NCBI GenBank assembly: GCA_964615935.1
Contig: CAZTTG010000037.1
Coordinates: 1-55,604, forward strand
DNA: 55,604 nucleotides
Direction: 5' to 3'
Origin: CAZTTG01 sp964615935
Lineage (GTDB): Bacteria > Planctomycetota > UBA1135 > GCA-002686595
Both the position numbers and the translations under genes were made by a program. The notes under the pieces were generated by a model. That model was not told the origin of the DNA. It made no database searches and saw only the letters and a program-made list of their open reading frames with translations. Positions 35,763-44,500 of the stretch are shown in pieces. Numbering within the stretch: the stretch's first letter is position 1; every line of letters starts with the position of its first letter.

Positions 35763-36468
35763 GGCGCGCCTCCCCCGTATCGCTCTCCGCCTCGAGGTCC
35801 CGCGGAGTCTCCCTCAGGGCGGCCTCGCTCAGCCGCAGGGCCTCCATCGAGGCCGAGAGGGTGGAGGCGTCGGAGGCGCCTCGCGGGCCAGCGCTGGACA
35901 GGCGCAGCGCGGCCTTGACGACCTTGTGCAGGAGGCTCTGGCTGTCCTCGAGGGCGTTGGCCACCACGCCCACAACGAGGTGCATCAGGGCCTCGGCGAT
36001 CTCGCAGGTGGAGATGATCGAGCGCAGGGTGAGGACCCGGGGATCGCGCTCGCCGTAGCGCTCGATCACGTGGTCCAGGGTGCGCGAGGCGGTGACCCGG
36101 AACTGCTGCAGCACCACCTGCTCGCGGCGCCGGATGACCTGGGCGACGATGGCGAGGGTGTTCTGGACCGCCGAGTGCAGGTGGCAGCGCCGCTGCGAGT
36201 CGAACTCGGAGGTGGTCGCGCCCCACTCGGCCAGCTCGTTCAGCGCGGTGCTGGTGGTCCCCTGCGAGATCCCGAGCTGGGTGGAGATCTCCTGGGAGGA
36301 GAGGGGGTGGCCGGCGAGGACCATCAGGCCCCAGATGCGGCCGTGGACGCGCTTGAAGCCGAAGACCTTGAAGAGGGCCTCGAAGGTGGGGAGCTGCTCC
36401 AGCAGGGCGTGGTCCAGGCCCTCGATGGCGATCGGGAGGCGCTCGCTGGATTGGATCTGGGTGCTCAT
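35755..36468 (-). CDS. GbsR/MarR-type transcriptional regulator
   Basis: 237 aa. Winged-helix region at about 35-95: GFKRVHGRIWGLMVLAGHPLSSQEI followed by the recognition helix segment QLGISQGTTSTALNELAEWG (64-83). This is the GbsR subfamily pattern (KRVHGRI). The C-terminal ~130 residues are helical and could bind a ligand or dimerise. It is first in the tightly packed operon and overlaps the ketosynthase start by 8 nt, so it probably autoregulates the cluster. The palindrome at 36532-36541, about 64 nt upstream of its start, is a candidate operator. Confidence 0.85.
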   Translation of the reverse strand: MSTQIQSSERLPIAIEGLDHALLEQLPTFEALFKVFGFKRVHGRIWGLMVLAGHPLSSQEISTQLGISQGTTSTALNELAEWGATTSEFDSQRRCHLHSAVQNTLAIVAQVIRRREQVVLQQFRVTASRTLDHVIERYGERDPRVLTLRSIISTCEIAEALMHLVVGVVANALEDSQSLLHKVVKAALRLSSAGPRGASDASTLSASMEALRLSEAALRETPRDLEAESDTGEARRG

Positions 36469-36668
36469 CGGACGGGGGAAGGGCCGCCTGGGGTCCGGAT
36501 CGGCCGCTTCATGGATTTCAGGTTTTTCAGATATCCGGATACCGGGCGGATCTCATGCCACAGGAGGGTGGGTGGTGTCCAGCCCAAGTGGGGAATTAAC
36601 CGGTATTTATGGTTCTTGCGGTGGGAACGGCGGGGGGGCGCACCCGATCCGCCGCCGGAGGCGCCGGC
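36469..36668 (-). promoter_or_regulatory. spacer upstream of the regulator-FAS-ole operon
   Basis: 200 bp between the oleA stop and the regulator start. Parts are markedly AT-richer than the rest of the window (36510-36545 and 36590-36620), unlike the coding DNA around. It probably holds the operon promoter, but no convincing -35/-10 pair could be fixed by eye. It also contains AACC/GGTT inverted halves near 36598-36614. Confidence 0.45.
36532..36541. promoter_or_regulatory. candidate operator palindrome TATCCGGATA
   Basis: A perfect 10-bp palindrome in the AT-richer spacer directly upstream of the GbsR-like gene. Dimeric winged-helix regulators bind such dyads. The assignment is by position and symmetry only. 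Confidence 0.35.
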
Positions 36669-37706
36669 TCAGGTCCGGACCCCCAGCATCAGGCACTGCA
36701 GCCCGCTGCCGATCCCCAGCATCGCCACCCGCTGCCCGGCCTCGATGACCCCCTCGTCCATCGCCATCGACAGGCTGAGGGGGAGCGAGACCGATCCGAT
36801 GTTCCCCAACCGCTCGACCGTCGGGAAGTCGATCGCCGGGTCGATCCCCATCGAGCCCAGGGTCAACCTGCGGTGCGCCACGCCCACCTGGTGGGTCACC
36901 ACCCGATCCACCGACTCGTGCGTCCAGCCGAGCTCCTGCAGGAACTCGCGCCACGTCCCCGCCGCCAGCTCGTTCCCCGCGTGCAACAAGGCCTCGGAGT
37001 CGGTCTGCATCAGGGGGCCGGCTCGGCCCAGCTCGACGTCGCCGTGGCACAGTCCGTGGTGCTCGGTCGCCGCCCGCGACAGGCCCCCCGCCAGGCTCGG
37101 TGAGTCCGGCGAGAGCGAGCGATGCGCCAGCACCATGGCCGCCGCGCCCGCGCCGATGGTGAGCGAGGCGAAGGCCGCCTTCAGGTGATCGCGGCTCACC
37201 TCCTCGGCCGCCAGCAGGGTCTCGATGGTCGTGTCCACCAGCGGCCGTCCGTCCTCGCCGGCGACCGCGATGCCGGCCTCGATCTGCCCCTGCTCGATCT
37301 GCGTCGCCAGCAGGACCATGGCGTTGGCGAAGCCCAGGCAGGCGTTGGAGAGGTCGAAGGCCGCGCAGGTGGGCGGCAGACCCAGCAGATGATGCTCGAC
37401 CGAGGCCGTGGCCGGCTCCATGAAGTCGCGGCACACCGAGGCGTGGATCAGGCAGCCGATCCGGGAGCGGTCCAGGCCGCTCCGCTCGATGGCCCGCTCC
37501 CCGGCGAGCGCCGCGACCTGGCTGGGCCGGGTGCCCGCCTCCCAGAAGCGCCGCTCCCGGATGCCGGTCATCAGCTCCAGCCGACCGGTGCGCAGGTTCA
37601 GGCGCCGGTAGACCGGGGCCAGGCGCTCCTCGAGCTCCTCGCTGCTCACCGCCCGCTCGGGGAGGGCGGTGGCGACGGCGGGGAGGACGACGTTCTCGAA
37701 GCGCAT
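36669..37706 (-). CDS. oleA: OleA, head-to-head acyl-CoA condensing thiolase
   Basis: 345 aa, ATG at 37706. FabH/thiolase fold with Cys123 (DLSNACLGFANAM), His272 (VVTHQVG) and Asn302 (LGNIGSVSLPL). Glu97 in VCRDFMEPATA matches the catalytic glutamate that distinguishes OleA from FabH and allows the non-decarboxylative condensation of two fatty acyl groups to a 2-alkyl-3-keto acid. A complete oleBCD set follows 8-11 kb downstream on the same strand. It is separated from the 13-gene block by a 200-bp spacer and may be read from its own promoter. Confidence 0.92.
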   Translation of the reverse strand: MRFENVVLPAVATALPERAVSSEELEERLAPVYRRLNLRTGRLELMTGIRERRFWEAGTRPSQVAALAGERAIERSGLDRSRIGCLIHASVCRDFMEPATASVEHHLLGLPPTCAAFDLSNACLGFANAMVLLATQIEQGQIEAGIAVAGEDGRPLVDTTIETLLAAEEVSRDHLKAAFASLTIGAGAAAMVLAHRSLSPDSPSLAGGLSRAATEHHGLCHGDVELGRAGPLMQTDSEALLHAGNELAAGTWREFLQELGWTHESVDRVVTHQVGVAHRRLTLGSMGIDPAIDFPTVERLGNIGSVSLPLSLSMAMDEGVIEAGQRVAMLGIGSGLQCLMLGVRT

Positions 37707-37869
37707 GTTAACGAGGGCCGGGGGCCGGGGGCCGAGTAGGGTAGCCGGGGCGGTCCCCAGGACAACCCGCGCCTCCCCTTTCGGCCGCTGGGATGGGCGC
37801 GGCCGGGCCCGCCCATCGAAAGGCGGCTCGGCGTTGACGCCCCCGGGGTCCGATCTGCACCTTGGGCCC

Positions 37870-39114
37870 ATGGCCGAGGTCGCGCTCAGCATCCTGCACG
37901 TCGACATGGACGCCTACTACGCGGCCATCGAGATGCGCGACGATCCCTCCCTGGCCGACCGGCCGGTGTGCGTGGGCGGCCCGGCGGAGGGCCGCGGGGT
38001 GGTCGCCTCGGCCAGCTACGAGGCGCGCCGCTTCGGCGTGAGGAGCGCCATGCCCACCGGCCGGGCGCGCGAGCTGTGCCCGGATCTCGTGATGGTCCCG
38101 CCCGACTTCGACCGCTACACGGCGGAGAGTCGCCGGATCATGGAGGTCTTCCGCTCCTACACGCCGCTGGTCGAGCCCCTCTCCCTGGACGAGGCCTTCC
38201 TCGACATCACCGGCTGCGAGCGGCTGTTCGGCGACGCGATCGAGATCGGCCGCGCGATCAAGCGCGACATCCTGCGCGTCACCGGCCTGGTGGCCTCGGT
38301 GGGGGTGGCGCCCAGCAAGTTCATCGCCAAGCTGGCCTCGGACCTCGACAAGCCCGACGGCTTCCGCGTCATCCGACCGGAGGAGGTCCGCCAGGTGCTC
38401 GATCCCCTGCCGGTCTCCAAGATCTTCGGCGTGGGTGAGCGCACCGCCCGTCGCCTGGAGAAGCTGGGCGTCAGCACGGTGGGAGAGCTGGCCGGCCTGG
38501 ATCGACGGGACGTGCTCGAGCGCTTCGGCGCCAGCGGAGCCTGGATCCACGACCTGGCCCACGGGGTGGACACCCGGCGCGTCAACCCGCGCAGGGAGGA
38601 GAAGTCCCACGGCATGGAGCGCACCTTCGCCGAGGACGTCCGCGACCGCGAGGAGCTGCGCCTGTACCTCTTCGAGTTCTGCGAGGAGGTGGCCTTCGGC
38701 CTGCGCACCCGGGGGCTGCGCGGTCGCACCATCACCCTCAAGGCGCGCTTCTGGAACTTCCGCACCGTGACCCGCACGCGCACGCTCAAGTTCGCCACCA
38801 ACCTCTCGGCGCGCGTCTTCTCGGTGGCCCGCGAGCTGCTCGATCGGGTCCCCCCCGGCCCCCTGCGGCTCCTGGGGGTGCAGGTTTCGGGCCTCGAGGA
38901 CGTGCGCGCCGAGCAACAGGGCCAGCTCTTCGCCACCCCCGCGCCGGAGGACGCCGCCTCGCAGGTGCCGGTGGACGACGCCCGCCGCCAGGCCGTGACC
39001 CGCGGTCTGGACCGCCTGCGAAAGAAGTACGGCCGGCGCACGGTGGTGCCCGCCAGCCTGCTGGACCGCCGCACCCGCGAGGCGGACGGGCGCCGGGGCT
39101 CCGAGAAGGACTAG
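37870..39114 (+). CDS. dinB: DNA polymerase IV (Y family)
   Basis: 414 aa translesion polymerase. Catalytic LHVDMDAYYAAIE (Asp12), SLDEAFLDITG (Asp107-Glu108), a KLASDLDKPDGF palm segment, the helix-hairpin-helix region KIFGVGERTARRLEKLGVSTVGEL (184-207), and a little-finger domain. The C-terminal region has QGQLF (350-354), a plausible beta-clamp-binding motif. ATG at 37870, divergent from oleA with 163 bp between. No LexA-like box was recognised in that spacer. Confidence 0.94.
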   Translation: MAEVALSILHVDMDAYYAAIEMRDDPSLADRPVCVGGPAEGRGVVASASYEARRFGVRSAMPTGRARELCPDLVMVPPDFDRYTAESRRIMEVFRSYTPLVEPLSLDEAFLDITGCERLFGDAIEIGRAIKRDILRVTGLVASVGVAPSKFIAKLASDLDKPDGFRVIRPEEVRQVLDPLPVSKIFGVGERTARRLEKLGVSTVGELAGLDRRDVLERFGASGAWIHDLAHGVDTRRVNPRREEKSHGMERTFAEDVRDREELRLYLFEFCEEVAFGLRTRGLRGRTITLKARFWNFRTVTRTRTLKFATNLSARVFSVARELLDRVPPGPLRLLGVQVSGLEDVRAEQQGQLFATPAPEDAASQVPVDDARRQAVTRGLDRLRKKYGRRTVVPASLLDRRTREADGRRGSEKD

Positions 39115-39115
39115 C

Positions 39116-39425
39116 CCTCGCCCTGGGCCCTCCCCGCGCGGCAAACTTGCCGCGCCGGCGCCGAGTGGCGCCGTAGCGCCACGCGAGGTGCGCACAGCGC
39201 ACCGAGCATGTGGCGTGACCATCGGTCGAACCGTCCAACGCCGTAATCGCGTGGACCATGCCTCACGGCTGGAGGCATCGCTCGTGGGGGCAGGAATCCC
39301 GTCGGCTTCCCGGGAGGCTGTGACGAGGCCGCGCCCGCTCCGCGGGCGCTCGCCGAGGCGACCGCTCACGTCTGCCGTTGCGTCGGTCGCGGCCTCACGG
39401 TTGCACGGAAGGGCGGCCCCGGGCT
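39116..39425 (+). repeat. hairpin-rich intergenic repeat, copy A
   Basis: Lies between the convergent dinB and glycosyltransferase genes, filling almost the whole 322-bp gap. Contains hairpins HP1 (39136-39155, GCGCGGCAA/TTGCCGCGC), HP2 (39166-39181, TGGCGC/GCGCCA), HP3 (39187-39203, GGTGCGC/GCGCACC) and HP5 (39331-39349, GCGCCCGC/GCGGGCGC). A module of about 132 bp starts at 39260 and its beginning recurs at 39392. The same order is seen in copies at 54990-55330 (inverted) and 55373-55604. No coding capacity is apparent. Confidence 0.85.
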
Positions 39426-39436
39426 GAGCCGGGGTG

Positions 39437-41200
39437 CTATCCCCCCGCGGCGCCCTTGCGGCGCCAGATGCCGATCTCCTGGGTGGCGGCCGACCAGCCG
39501 CGGGGGGGGTCGTCCCACTCGAAGGAGAGGCCCAGGAGGCGGACCCGGTTCTTCCAGGGACCGGCCGCCATCTCGTAGCGCTCCTGGAGGAGATCCCAGA
39601 AGGTGACCACGTCGCGCACGCGCTCGAGCACCCTCTCCTCGTCCAGGGCGTCGGGGTCCCGCTCGAGGAGCCGGCCCAGCCTCAGCTCCTCCTGGATGTC
39701 CATCGGATTGAGCACGACGTAGTCCGGCGAGTCGCCGAGCAGGCGCTCGGGATCGCCGTCCAGCATGAGCCAGCGGTAGCGGGGCAGCACCCCCGCGCGA
39801 AAGGCGCCCTGCAGCGGCGGGTGGAGATGGGACGGCCGCTTGACCAGGCCGATCCCGGAGCCGGCCGGGACGTTCTCCGCGAACCACTCCACCGCCCGGT
39901 CGCGGGGATCGGGGCGGGAGAAGGGCGCCAGCTGGGCGACCAGGTAGACCGACGTGTGCACCAGCACCAGCGCGACCGCCAGCCTCACCGCCATCCGCAG
40001 CGGCGCGGGCCGCGAGGGCTCCGCGAGCCGGGCCGCGAGGCGCGCCGCGAAGAGGCACAGGATCGGCACCAGCGGCATGAGGTAGCGCAGGAATCGCGTG
40101 TTGGCGATGGAGAGGCCGACGGCATTGATCGCGATCCAGGTCAGGCCCAGGGCGGCGCCCAGCAGGACCGGCGAGTCGAGCCGGGCGCGCAGGCCGGGCC
40201 GCGCGGCTCGCGAGAGCTCCACCGCCGCCCAGGCCAGGCCGAGGAGGCAGAGGGCCCACATCGACCATCCCAGGCCGGGCAAGAGGTTCCTCCACACGAG
40301 GTACACCAGGCCGTTGCCGGTGCTCTCGAAGACCAGCCCGTGCCCGACCAGGCTGTGGTGGAAGAGCTCCCGGTGGGCCTGCTGGGCGAACTGCGACCAG
40401 CGCAGGAAGGCGTAGGGACTGGCCAGCGCGAAGCCGGCCAGCGCGCCCGCCATCTGGACCCCGATCCACCCCGCGAGCCGGCCCGCGGGCAGCCCCGAGG
40501 GCGAGCTGCGCAGCGCGCCGAGCCCGGCCGCCAGGAAGCCGGTGGCGAGGAGCGGCAGGGCCGACAGCTTGGCGGCCACCGCCAGGCCCGCGGCCAGGCC
40601 CGCCACCAGGAATCCCCCCAGTCCTCCCCGGCGCGCGGCGCGGCACTGCAGGGCCAGCGTCGCCGTGCACCAGAACATGGTGCAGGCGTTCACGCTGGCG
40701 AAGCGCGCGGTGTAGGCGAGGAGGGGGCACAGGGCGCAGAGGGCGGCCGCCAGGAGGCCGGCGCCGCGTCCGTACCAGGCCCGGCCCATGAGGTAGACCA
40801 GCAGCACCGTGGCCGCGCTGTAGAGCGCCGAGACCAGGCGCGCGACCACGTGCCCGCGGGCGAAGGCCTCCGCCGACCAGCCGCTGGCCGGCCCCTCGTA
40901 GTCGAGGTAGCCCACCGCCCGGGCCACCAGCTCGGCGCCGCAGGCGGCGTAGAGGTAGTGGGAGCCCCAGTGGAAGTAGGGCTCGCCCTTCCAGATCGGC
41001 TCGAGGTCGAGCGATTCCGCCATGGTCATGGCGATCGAGACCGCCCGCCACTCGCCGCCGTGGTAGGACAGGTCCCGGTGGGTCTCGGCCGGCAGCCCCC
41101 AGCCGATCCCGAAGACCCGCGCCGCGAGCGCGAGCAGCAGCACCAGGGGCAGGATCCAGCGGGCGCGGCGCGAGCCGGGCGTGGAACGGGAGCCGAGCAT
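39437..41200 (-). CDS. PMT/GT39-type polyprenyl-linked glycosyltransferase, polytopic
   Basis: 587 aa from ATG 41200 (an in-frame ATG at 41254 would add 18 residues). About 11-12 hydrophobic helices, with the first luminal loop carrying the acidic pair region LPAETHRDLSYHGGEW and the sequence YFHWGSHYLYAA. This is the organisation of PMT_2/GT39-83 transferases, which move a sugar from a polyprenyl-phosphate donor to lipid or protein outside the membrane. The soluble C-terminal ~130 residues (WFAENVPAGSGIGLVKRPSHL onward) are common in this family. Acceptor unknown. Confidence 0.75.
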   Translation of the reverse strand: MLGSRSTPGSRRARWILPLVLLLALAARVFGIGWGLPAETHRDLSYHGGEWRAVSIAMTMAESLDLEPIWKGEPYFHWGSHYLYAACGAELVARAVGYLDYEGPASGWSAEAFARGHVVARLVSALYSAATVLLVYLMGRAWYGRGAGLLAAALCALCPLLAYTARFASVNACTMFWCTATLALQCRAARRGGLGGFLVAGLAAGLAVAAKLSALPLLATGFLAAGLGALRSSPSGLPAGRLAGWIGVQMAGALAGFALASPYAFLRWSQFAQQAHRELFHHSLVGHGLVFESTGNGLVYLVWRNLLPGLGWSMWALCLLGLAWAAVELSRAARPGLRARLDSPVLLGAALGLTWIAINAVGLSIANTRFLRYLMPLVPILCLFAARLAARLAEPSRPAPLRMAVRLAVALVLVHTSVYLVAQLAPFSRPDPRDRAVEWFAENVPAGSGIGLVKRPSHLHPPLQGAFRAGVLPRYRWLMLDGDPERLLGDSPDYVVLNPMDIQEELRLGRLLERDPDALDEERVLERVRDVVTFWDLLQERYEMAAGPWKNRVRLLGLSFEWDDPPRGWSAATQEIGIWRRKGAAGG

Positions 41201-41247
41201 GGGCGGGGGATTGTAGGGGCGGAGCCGGTGAGCCGGTAGACCCTGGT

Positions 41248-41276
41248 TTGACACGCTCCGTGGCGCCGGCTAGAAA
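41248..41276 (+). promoter_or_regulatory. strong sigma-70-type promoter for the 41327 operon
   Basis: TTGACA (41248-41253), a 17-nt spacer, then TAGAAA (41271-41276). It has a perfect -35, ideal spacing, a 4/6 -10, and lies 50 nt upstream of the ATG at 41327 in a divergent intergenic region. This is the best promoter match seen in the window. Confidence 0.6.
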
Positions 41277-41326
41277 CCAGCACGAGCGCGCGATCGCGCG
41301 ACGACGCGCGCCCGCGCGCCTGCCCG

Positions 41327-42994
41327 ATGAATGCCTCATCGACGAATGCCTCATCGACGATCTCCGCCCGCGCCGTCCTCCGCCTCGGGGTGCCGCTCCT
41401 CGGGCTGTGCCTCCTCTGGGGCTGCGATCGCGGCGAGCGCGACGGCCGGCCGCCCGCCCGGCGGCCCGAGCACCGGCTCCTGGTGGTGGGCTGGGACGGG
41501 GCCACCTGGGACCTGCTCGATCCCCTGCTGGCGAGGGGCGAGCTGCCCCACCTGGCGGGCCTGATCGAGCGCGGCTTCTCGGCCCGGCTGGAGTCGACCA
41601 TCGTGCCCATCTCCTCGGCCGCCTGGTGCGCGGCCGTGACCGGGAAGGGCCCCGGAAAGAACGGGGTCTACTCCTTCTTCCCGCGCAAGCCGGGCTCCTA
41701 CGAGGTCGAGCTGGTGGACTCGCGCCGCAACCGCGCCGTCCCCATCTGGCGCACGCTGAGCCGGCGCCGGCTCTCGAGCGTGGTCTTCGGCCTGCCCGTG
41801 ACCTTCCCGCCCGAGCCGATCCGAGGGGTGATGGTGGCCGGCATGCTCTCGCCCCACGACGCCGAGTACGCCTGGCCCCCGGGCACCGCCGATCGCCTGC
41901 GGGCGAGGGGCTTCGTGCCCGATCTGGGGATGTGGCGGCGGAACCGGCCGATCCTGGACGCGGCCGAGGTCGAGCGGCAGCTCTCGATCAAGGACGAGCT
42001 CCTGCGCGAGACCCTGGAGGCCGAGGACTGGACCCTGGCGTGGGTCGTGTTCAAGAGCCTGGACGTGCTCTCCCACGCCGCCTATGACGGCGATCCCGAC
42101 GGCCGGGTGGGCCAGCTCGTGCGCCGCCTGGACCGGAGCCTGGGCTCGCTCCTCGAGACGGTGGGCGAGGAGACCAACGTGCTCCTGCTCTCCGACCACG
42201 GCTTCCGCACCTATCCGCGGGTCTTCAACCCGATGGCCTGGCTGCTGGCCCAGGGGCTGGCCGCGCCGGACCCCGAGACCGGGGACGGCTCGCGCGCCTC
42301 CGGTCCGCTGGCCGAGAGCCGGGTGCTCGACCGGAGCCAGCTCCTGGGCGCCCTGGACCTGCGTCGCACGGCGGTCTTCCCGACCAAGTGCGAGGGCCAC
42401 TTCGGCGGCCTGCGGCTCAACATCGCCGGCCGCGAGCCCGAGGGGATCGTGGACGCCGCCGAGCGCGGCGCCCGGCTGGAGGACCTGCGTCGGCGCCTCC
42501 TGGCCCTGCGAGATCCCGGCGGAGCGAGGGTGGTCGTCCGCGTCCTCGACGGGCACGAGCGCTACCCGGGCCCCTACTCCGAGCAGCTCCCCGACCTCCT
42601 GTTCGAGACGCGCGACATCTACCTGGTGCACGCCGCGCCGCGCGGGGCGATCCTCGCCCAGGCGCCGAACCTCCCCGACCACGACCTGTGGGGGATCTGG
42701 GCCGGGGCGGGCCCGGACATCGCGGTCCGGGCCGGGAGGGAGCTCGAGGCCTCGATCGAGGACGTGACTCCGACCGCCCTGCAGCTCCTGGGCCTGCCGG
42801 TGTACGACGACTTCGAGGGCTCGGTGTGCACCGAGGTCTTCGCCGCGGCTCCGTCGATCCGCCGGGTCGCCGAGGCGGACGATCCGCCGGATCGGATCGA
42901 GTGCCTGCGCTTCCTCCGGGCCGACTCGAGCCTGACCGAGGAGCAGCGCGAGGAGCTGCACCGGCGGATGTCCGACCTGGGATACGTGGAGTGA
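41327..42994 (+). CDS. alkaline-phosphatase-superfamily lipoprotein (type I phosphodiesterase-like)
   Basis: 555 aa. N-terminal signal with a lipobox-like LLWGC (Cys33), then VVGWDGATWDLLDPLL (first metal site) and a likely nucleophile region ISSAAWCAAVTGKGPGKNGVYSFF. Further metal-site segments are SDHGFRTYPRVFNPM and GHFGGLRLN. This matches the phosphodiesterase/nucleotide-pyrophosphatase branch of the alkaline phosphatase superfamily; substrate unknown. The start region carries a perfect 15-bp tandem repeat, giving MNASSTNASST at the N-terminus. No clear Shine-Dalgarno is visible. The stop overlaps the next GTG start (GTGA, 42991-42994). Confidence 0.78.
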   Translation: MNASSTNASSTISARAVLRLGVPLLGLCLLWGCDRGERDGRPPARRPEHRLLVVGWDGATWDLLDPLLARGELPHLAGLIERGFSARLESTIVPISSAAWCAAVTGKGPGKNGVYSFFPRKPGSYEVELVDSRRNRAVPIWRTLSRRRLSSVVFGLPVTFPPEPIRGVMVAGMLSPHDAEYAWPPGTADRLRARGFVPDLGMWRRNRPILDAAEVERQLSIKDELLRETLEAEDWTLAWVVFKSLDVLSHAAYDGDPDGRVGQLVRRLDRSLGSLLETVGEETNVLLLSDHGFRTYPRVFNPMAWLLAQGLAAPDPETGDGSRASGPLAESRVLDRSQLLGALDLRRTAVFPTKCEGHFGGLRLNIAGREPEGIVDAAERGARLEDLRRRLLALRDPGGARVVVRVLDGHERYPGPYSEQLPDLLFETRDIYLVHAAPRGAILAQAPNLPDHDLWGIWAGAGPDIAVRAGRELEASIEDVTPTALQLLGLPVYDDFEGSVCTEVFAAAPSIRRVAEADDPPDRIECLRFLRADSSLTEEQREELHRRMSDLGYVE

Positions 42995-44490
42995 AGGGGG
43001 CGGGCGAGGACGTCGCGGCCGGAGCGACCGCGCCCCTGGGCTGGACCGGCCGGCTCCTCCTCGGCGGGATCCTCGTCCTGGCCTTCCTCGCGTATCGGTC
43101 GGTCCTCGGGCTGGAGCACATGGGCTGGGACACCTGGCCCATGATCCTCAGCAGCCGCATCCAGGGGATGGGGGACCTGGCCGGCACCTTCACCGAGGAG
43201 TTGATGGACGGCCGCTACCCCCTGGGCCACTTCTTCCGGCCGGTGGCCAACCTGAGCTTCGCCCTCGACCACGCGCTCTGGGGGCTGGAGCCCTTCGGGT
43301 ACCACCTGACCGACCTGCTGATCCTCGGCGCCTCGACGATCCTGGTCCTGGCCCTGGGCCGCAGGCTCCTCGGCACGCGGGTGGGCTCGCTCTCCGCCGC
43401 CTTCGTGTTCGCCCTGCACCCGGCGCACTTCGAGGCCCTGCCGGTGTCGGCCCGCCGCGCGGACACCCTGGCGGTCCTCTTCGTCCTGGCGGCCCTGGTG
43501 GCCCAGCCCCGCGCCACGGCCTCGCCCCGGCGCCTCCTGCTCGGCGGGCTCCTGGCCCTCTGCGCCGCGGCCGCCAAGGAGACCGGAGTCCTGGTGGTGG
43601 CGATCGTCTTCGCCCTGCACTGGCTCGAGGCTCCCGAGAGGGGGCTGCGAGGCCGCGCCCTGCGAGCCGTCAGGCGATCCCTTCCCGCCCTCGCGGCGGT
43701 GCTCCTGTTCGTGCTCGGGCGCACGGCCGTGCTGGGCGGGCTGGGGGGGCACGCGGACTCCTCGATCTCCGCCGGGCTGACGCGCGGTCCGGGGCTGCTC
43801 CTCTCCTTCGCGCCCCGCCTGCTGCAGCCCCAGCCGATCAGCGCGAGCGGCGGGATCTGCGAGCTGCACCTGTGGGCGGTCGCCGCGGGGGCCTGCGCCG
43901 CCCTGGCGCTGGTGCTCCTCCTCCCGCTCCGCGAGCCCCGACCGATCGCGAGGCGGGCCTCGGGCGGCGCGCTCTTCCTCCTCGCGTGGCTGATCCTGCT
44001 CCTGGAGATGACCGGCATCTCGGGCGAGGAGGCGTCCTGGTACGCGGTCCCCTTCCTGCCGGCCTACGCCCTGCTGCTCGGCGTCCTCGCCGACTGCGCG
44101 CACCGGGCCGCGAGGGAGCGCCGCTGGCTCGTCGCGGCCCTGCCCGCGCTGGTGGTGGCGGCCCTGCTCGCCCAGCACCTGCGCTTCTCGGGTCTCCTGC
44201 ACGACTATCCCTCCTGGGGGGCGGTCAGCCGCGCCGAGGGGATCTTCCTCGACCGGCTGGAGGGGCGTATCCGCGCGGCGAGGGGGGGCACCTCGATCGA
44301 GATCCGCGGCCTCCCCTCCGGGCTCGTCACCCGCGAGGGCTTCGTGGGCGTCCGCAGCGCCGCGGGCATGTCGGGCTACAGCGTGCAGGCCTGGGCCGAG
44401 CTGGCCTTTCCCGACCGCGAGATCCGGGTGGGCCTGGGCGCCACCCCGGCCCGGAGCCCCTCCGAGATCGGCGTGGGGCTCTTCCGCTGA
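42991..44490 (+). CDS. polytopic PMT/TMTC-like membrane protein
   Basis: 499 aa, GTG start overlapping the upstream lipoprotein gene. About 10-11 transmembrane helices. The segment FALHPAHFEALPVSARRADTLAVLFVLAAL is the signature seen in TMTC/DUF1736-like and related dolichyl/polyprenyl-phosphate mannosyltransferase-fold proteins. The C-terminal ~90 residues are soluble. Together with the neighbouring glycosyltransferase and phosphodiesterase-like lipoprotein it may belong to a surface glycosylation function, which is inference from context. Confidence 0.65.
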   Translation: MKGAGEDVAAGATAPLGWTGRLLLGGILVLAFLAYRSVLGLEHMGWDTWPMILSSRIQGMGDLAGTFTEELMDGRYPLGHFFRPVANLSFALDHALWGLEPFGYHLTDLLILGASTILVLALGRRLLGTRVGSLSAAFVFALHPAHFEALPVSARRADTLAVLFVLAALVAQPRATASPRRLLLGGLLALCAAAAKETGVLVVAIVFALHWLEAPERGLRGRALRAVRRSLPALAAVLLFVLGRTAVLGGLGGHADSSISAGLTRGPGLLLSFAPRLLQPQPISASGGICELHLWAVAAGACAALALVLLLPLREPRPIARRASGGALFLLAWLILLLEMTGISGEEASWYAVPFLPAYALLLGVLADCAHRAARERRWLVAALPALVVAALLAQHLRFSGLLHDYPSWGAVSRAEGIFLDRLEGRIRAARGGTSIEIRGLPSGLVTREGFVGVRSAAGMSGYSVQAWAELAFPDREIRVGLGATPARSPSEIGVGLFR

Positions 44491-44500
44491 GGGGAGTACC

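Noticed and set aside
37833..37865. TTGACG as -35 of a dinB promoter
   Set aside because: No acceptable -10 box follows at 16-18 nt.
39116..39425. CRISPR array
   Set aside because: The repeats are long, modular and hairpin-rich with no regular spacer pattern and no cas genes.
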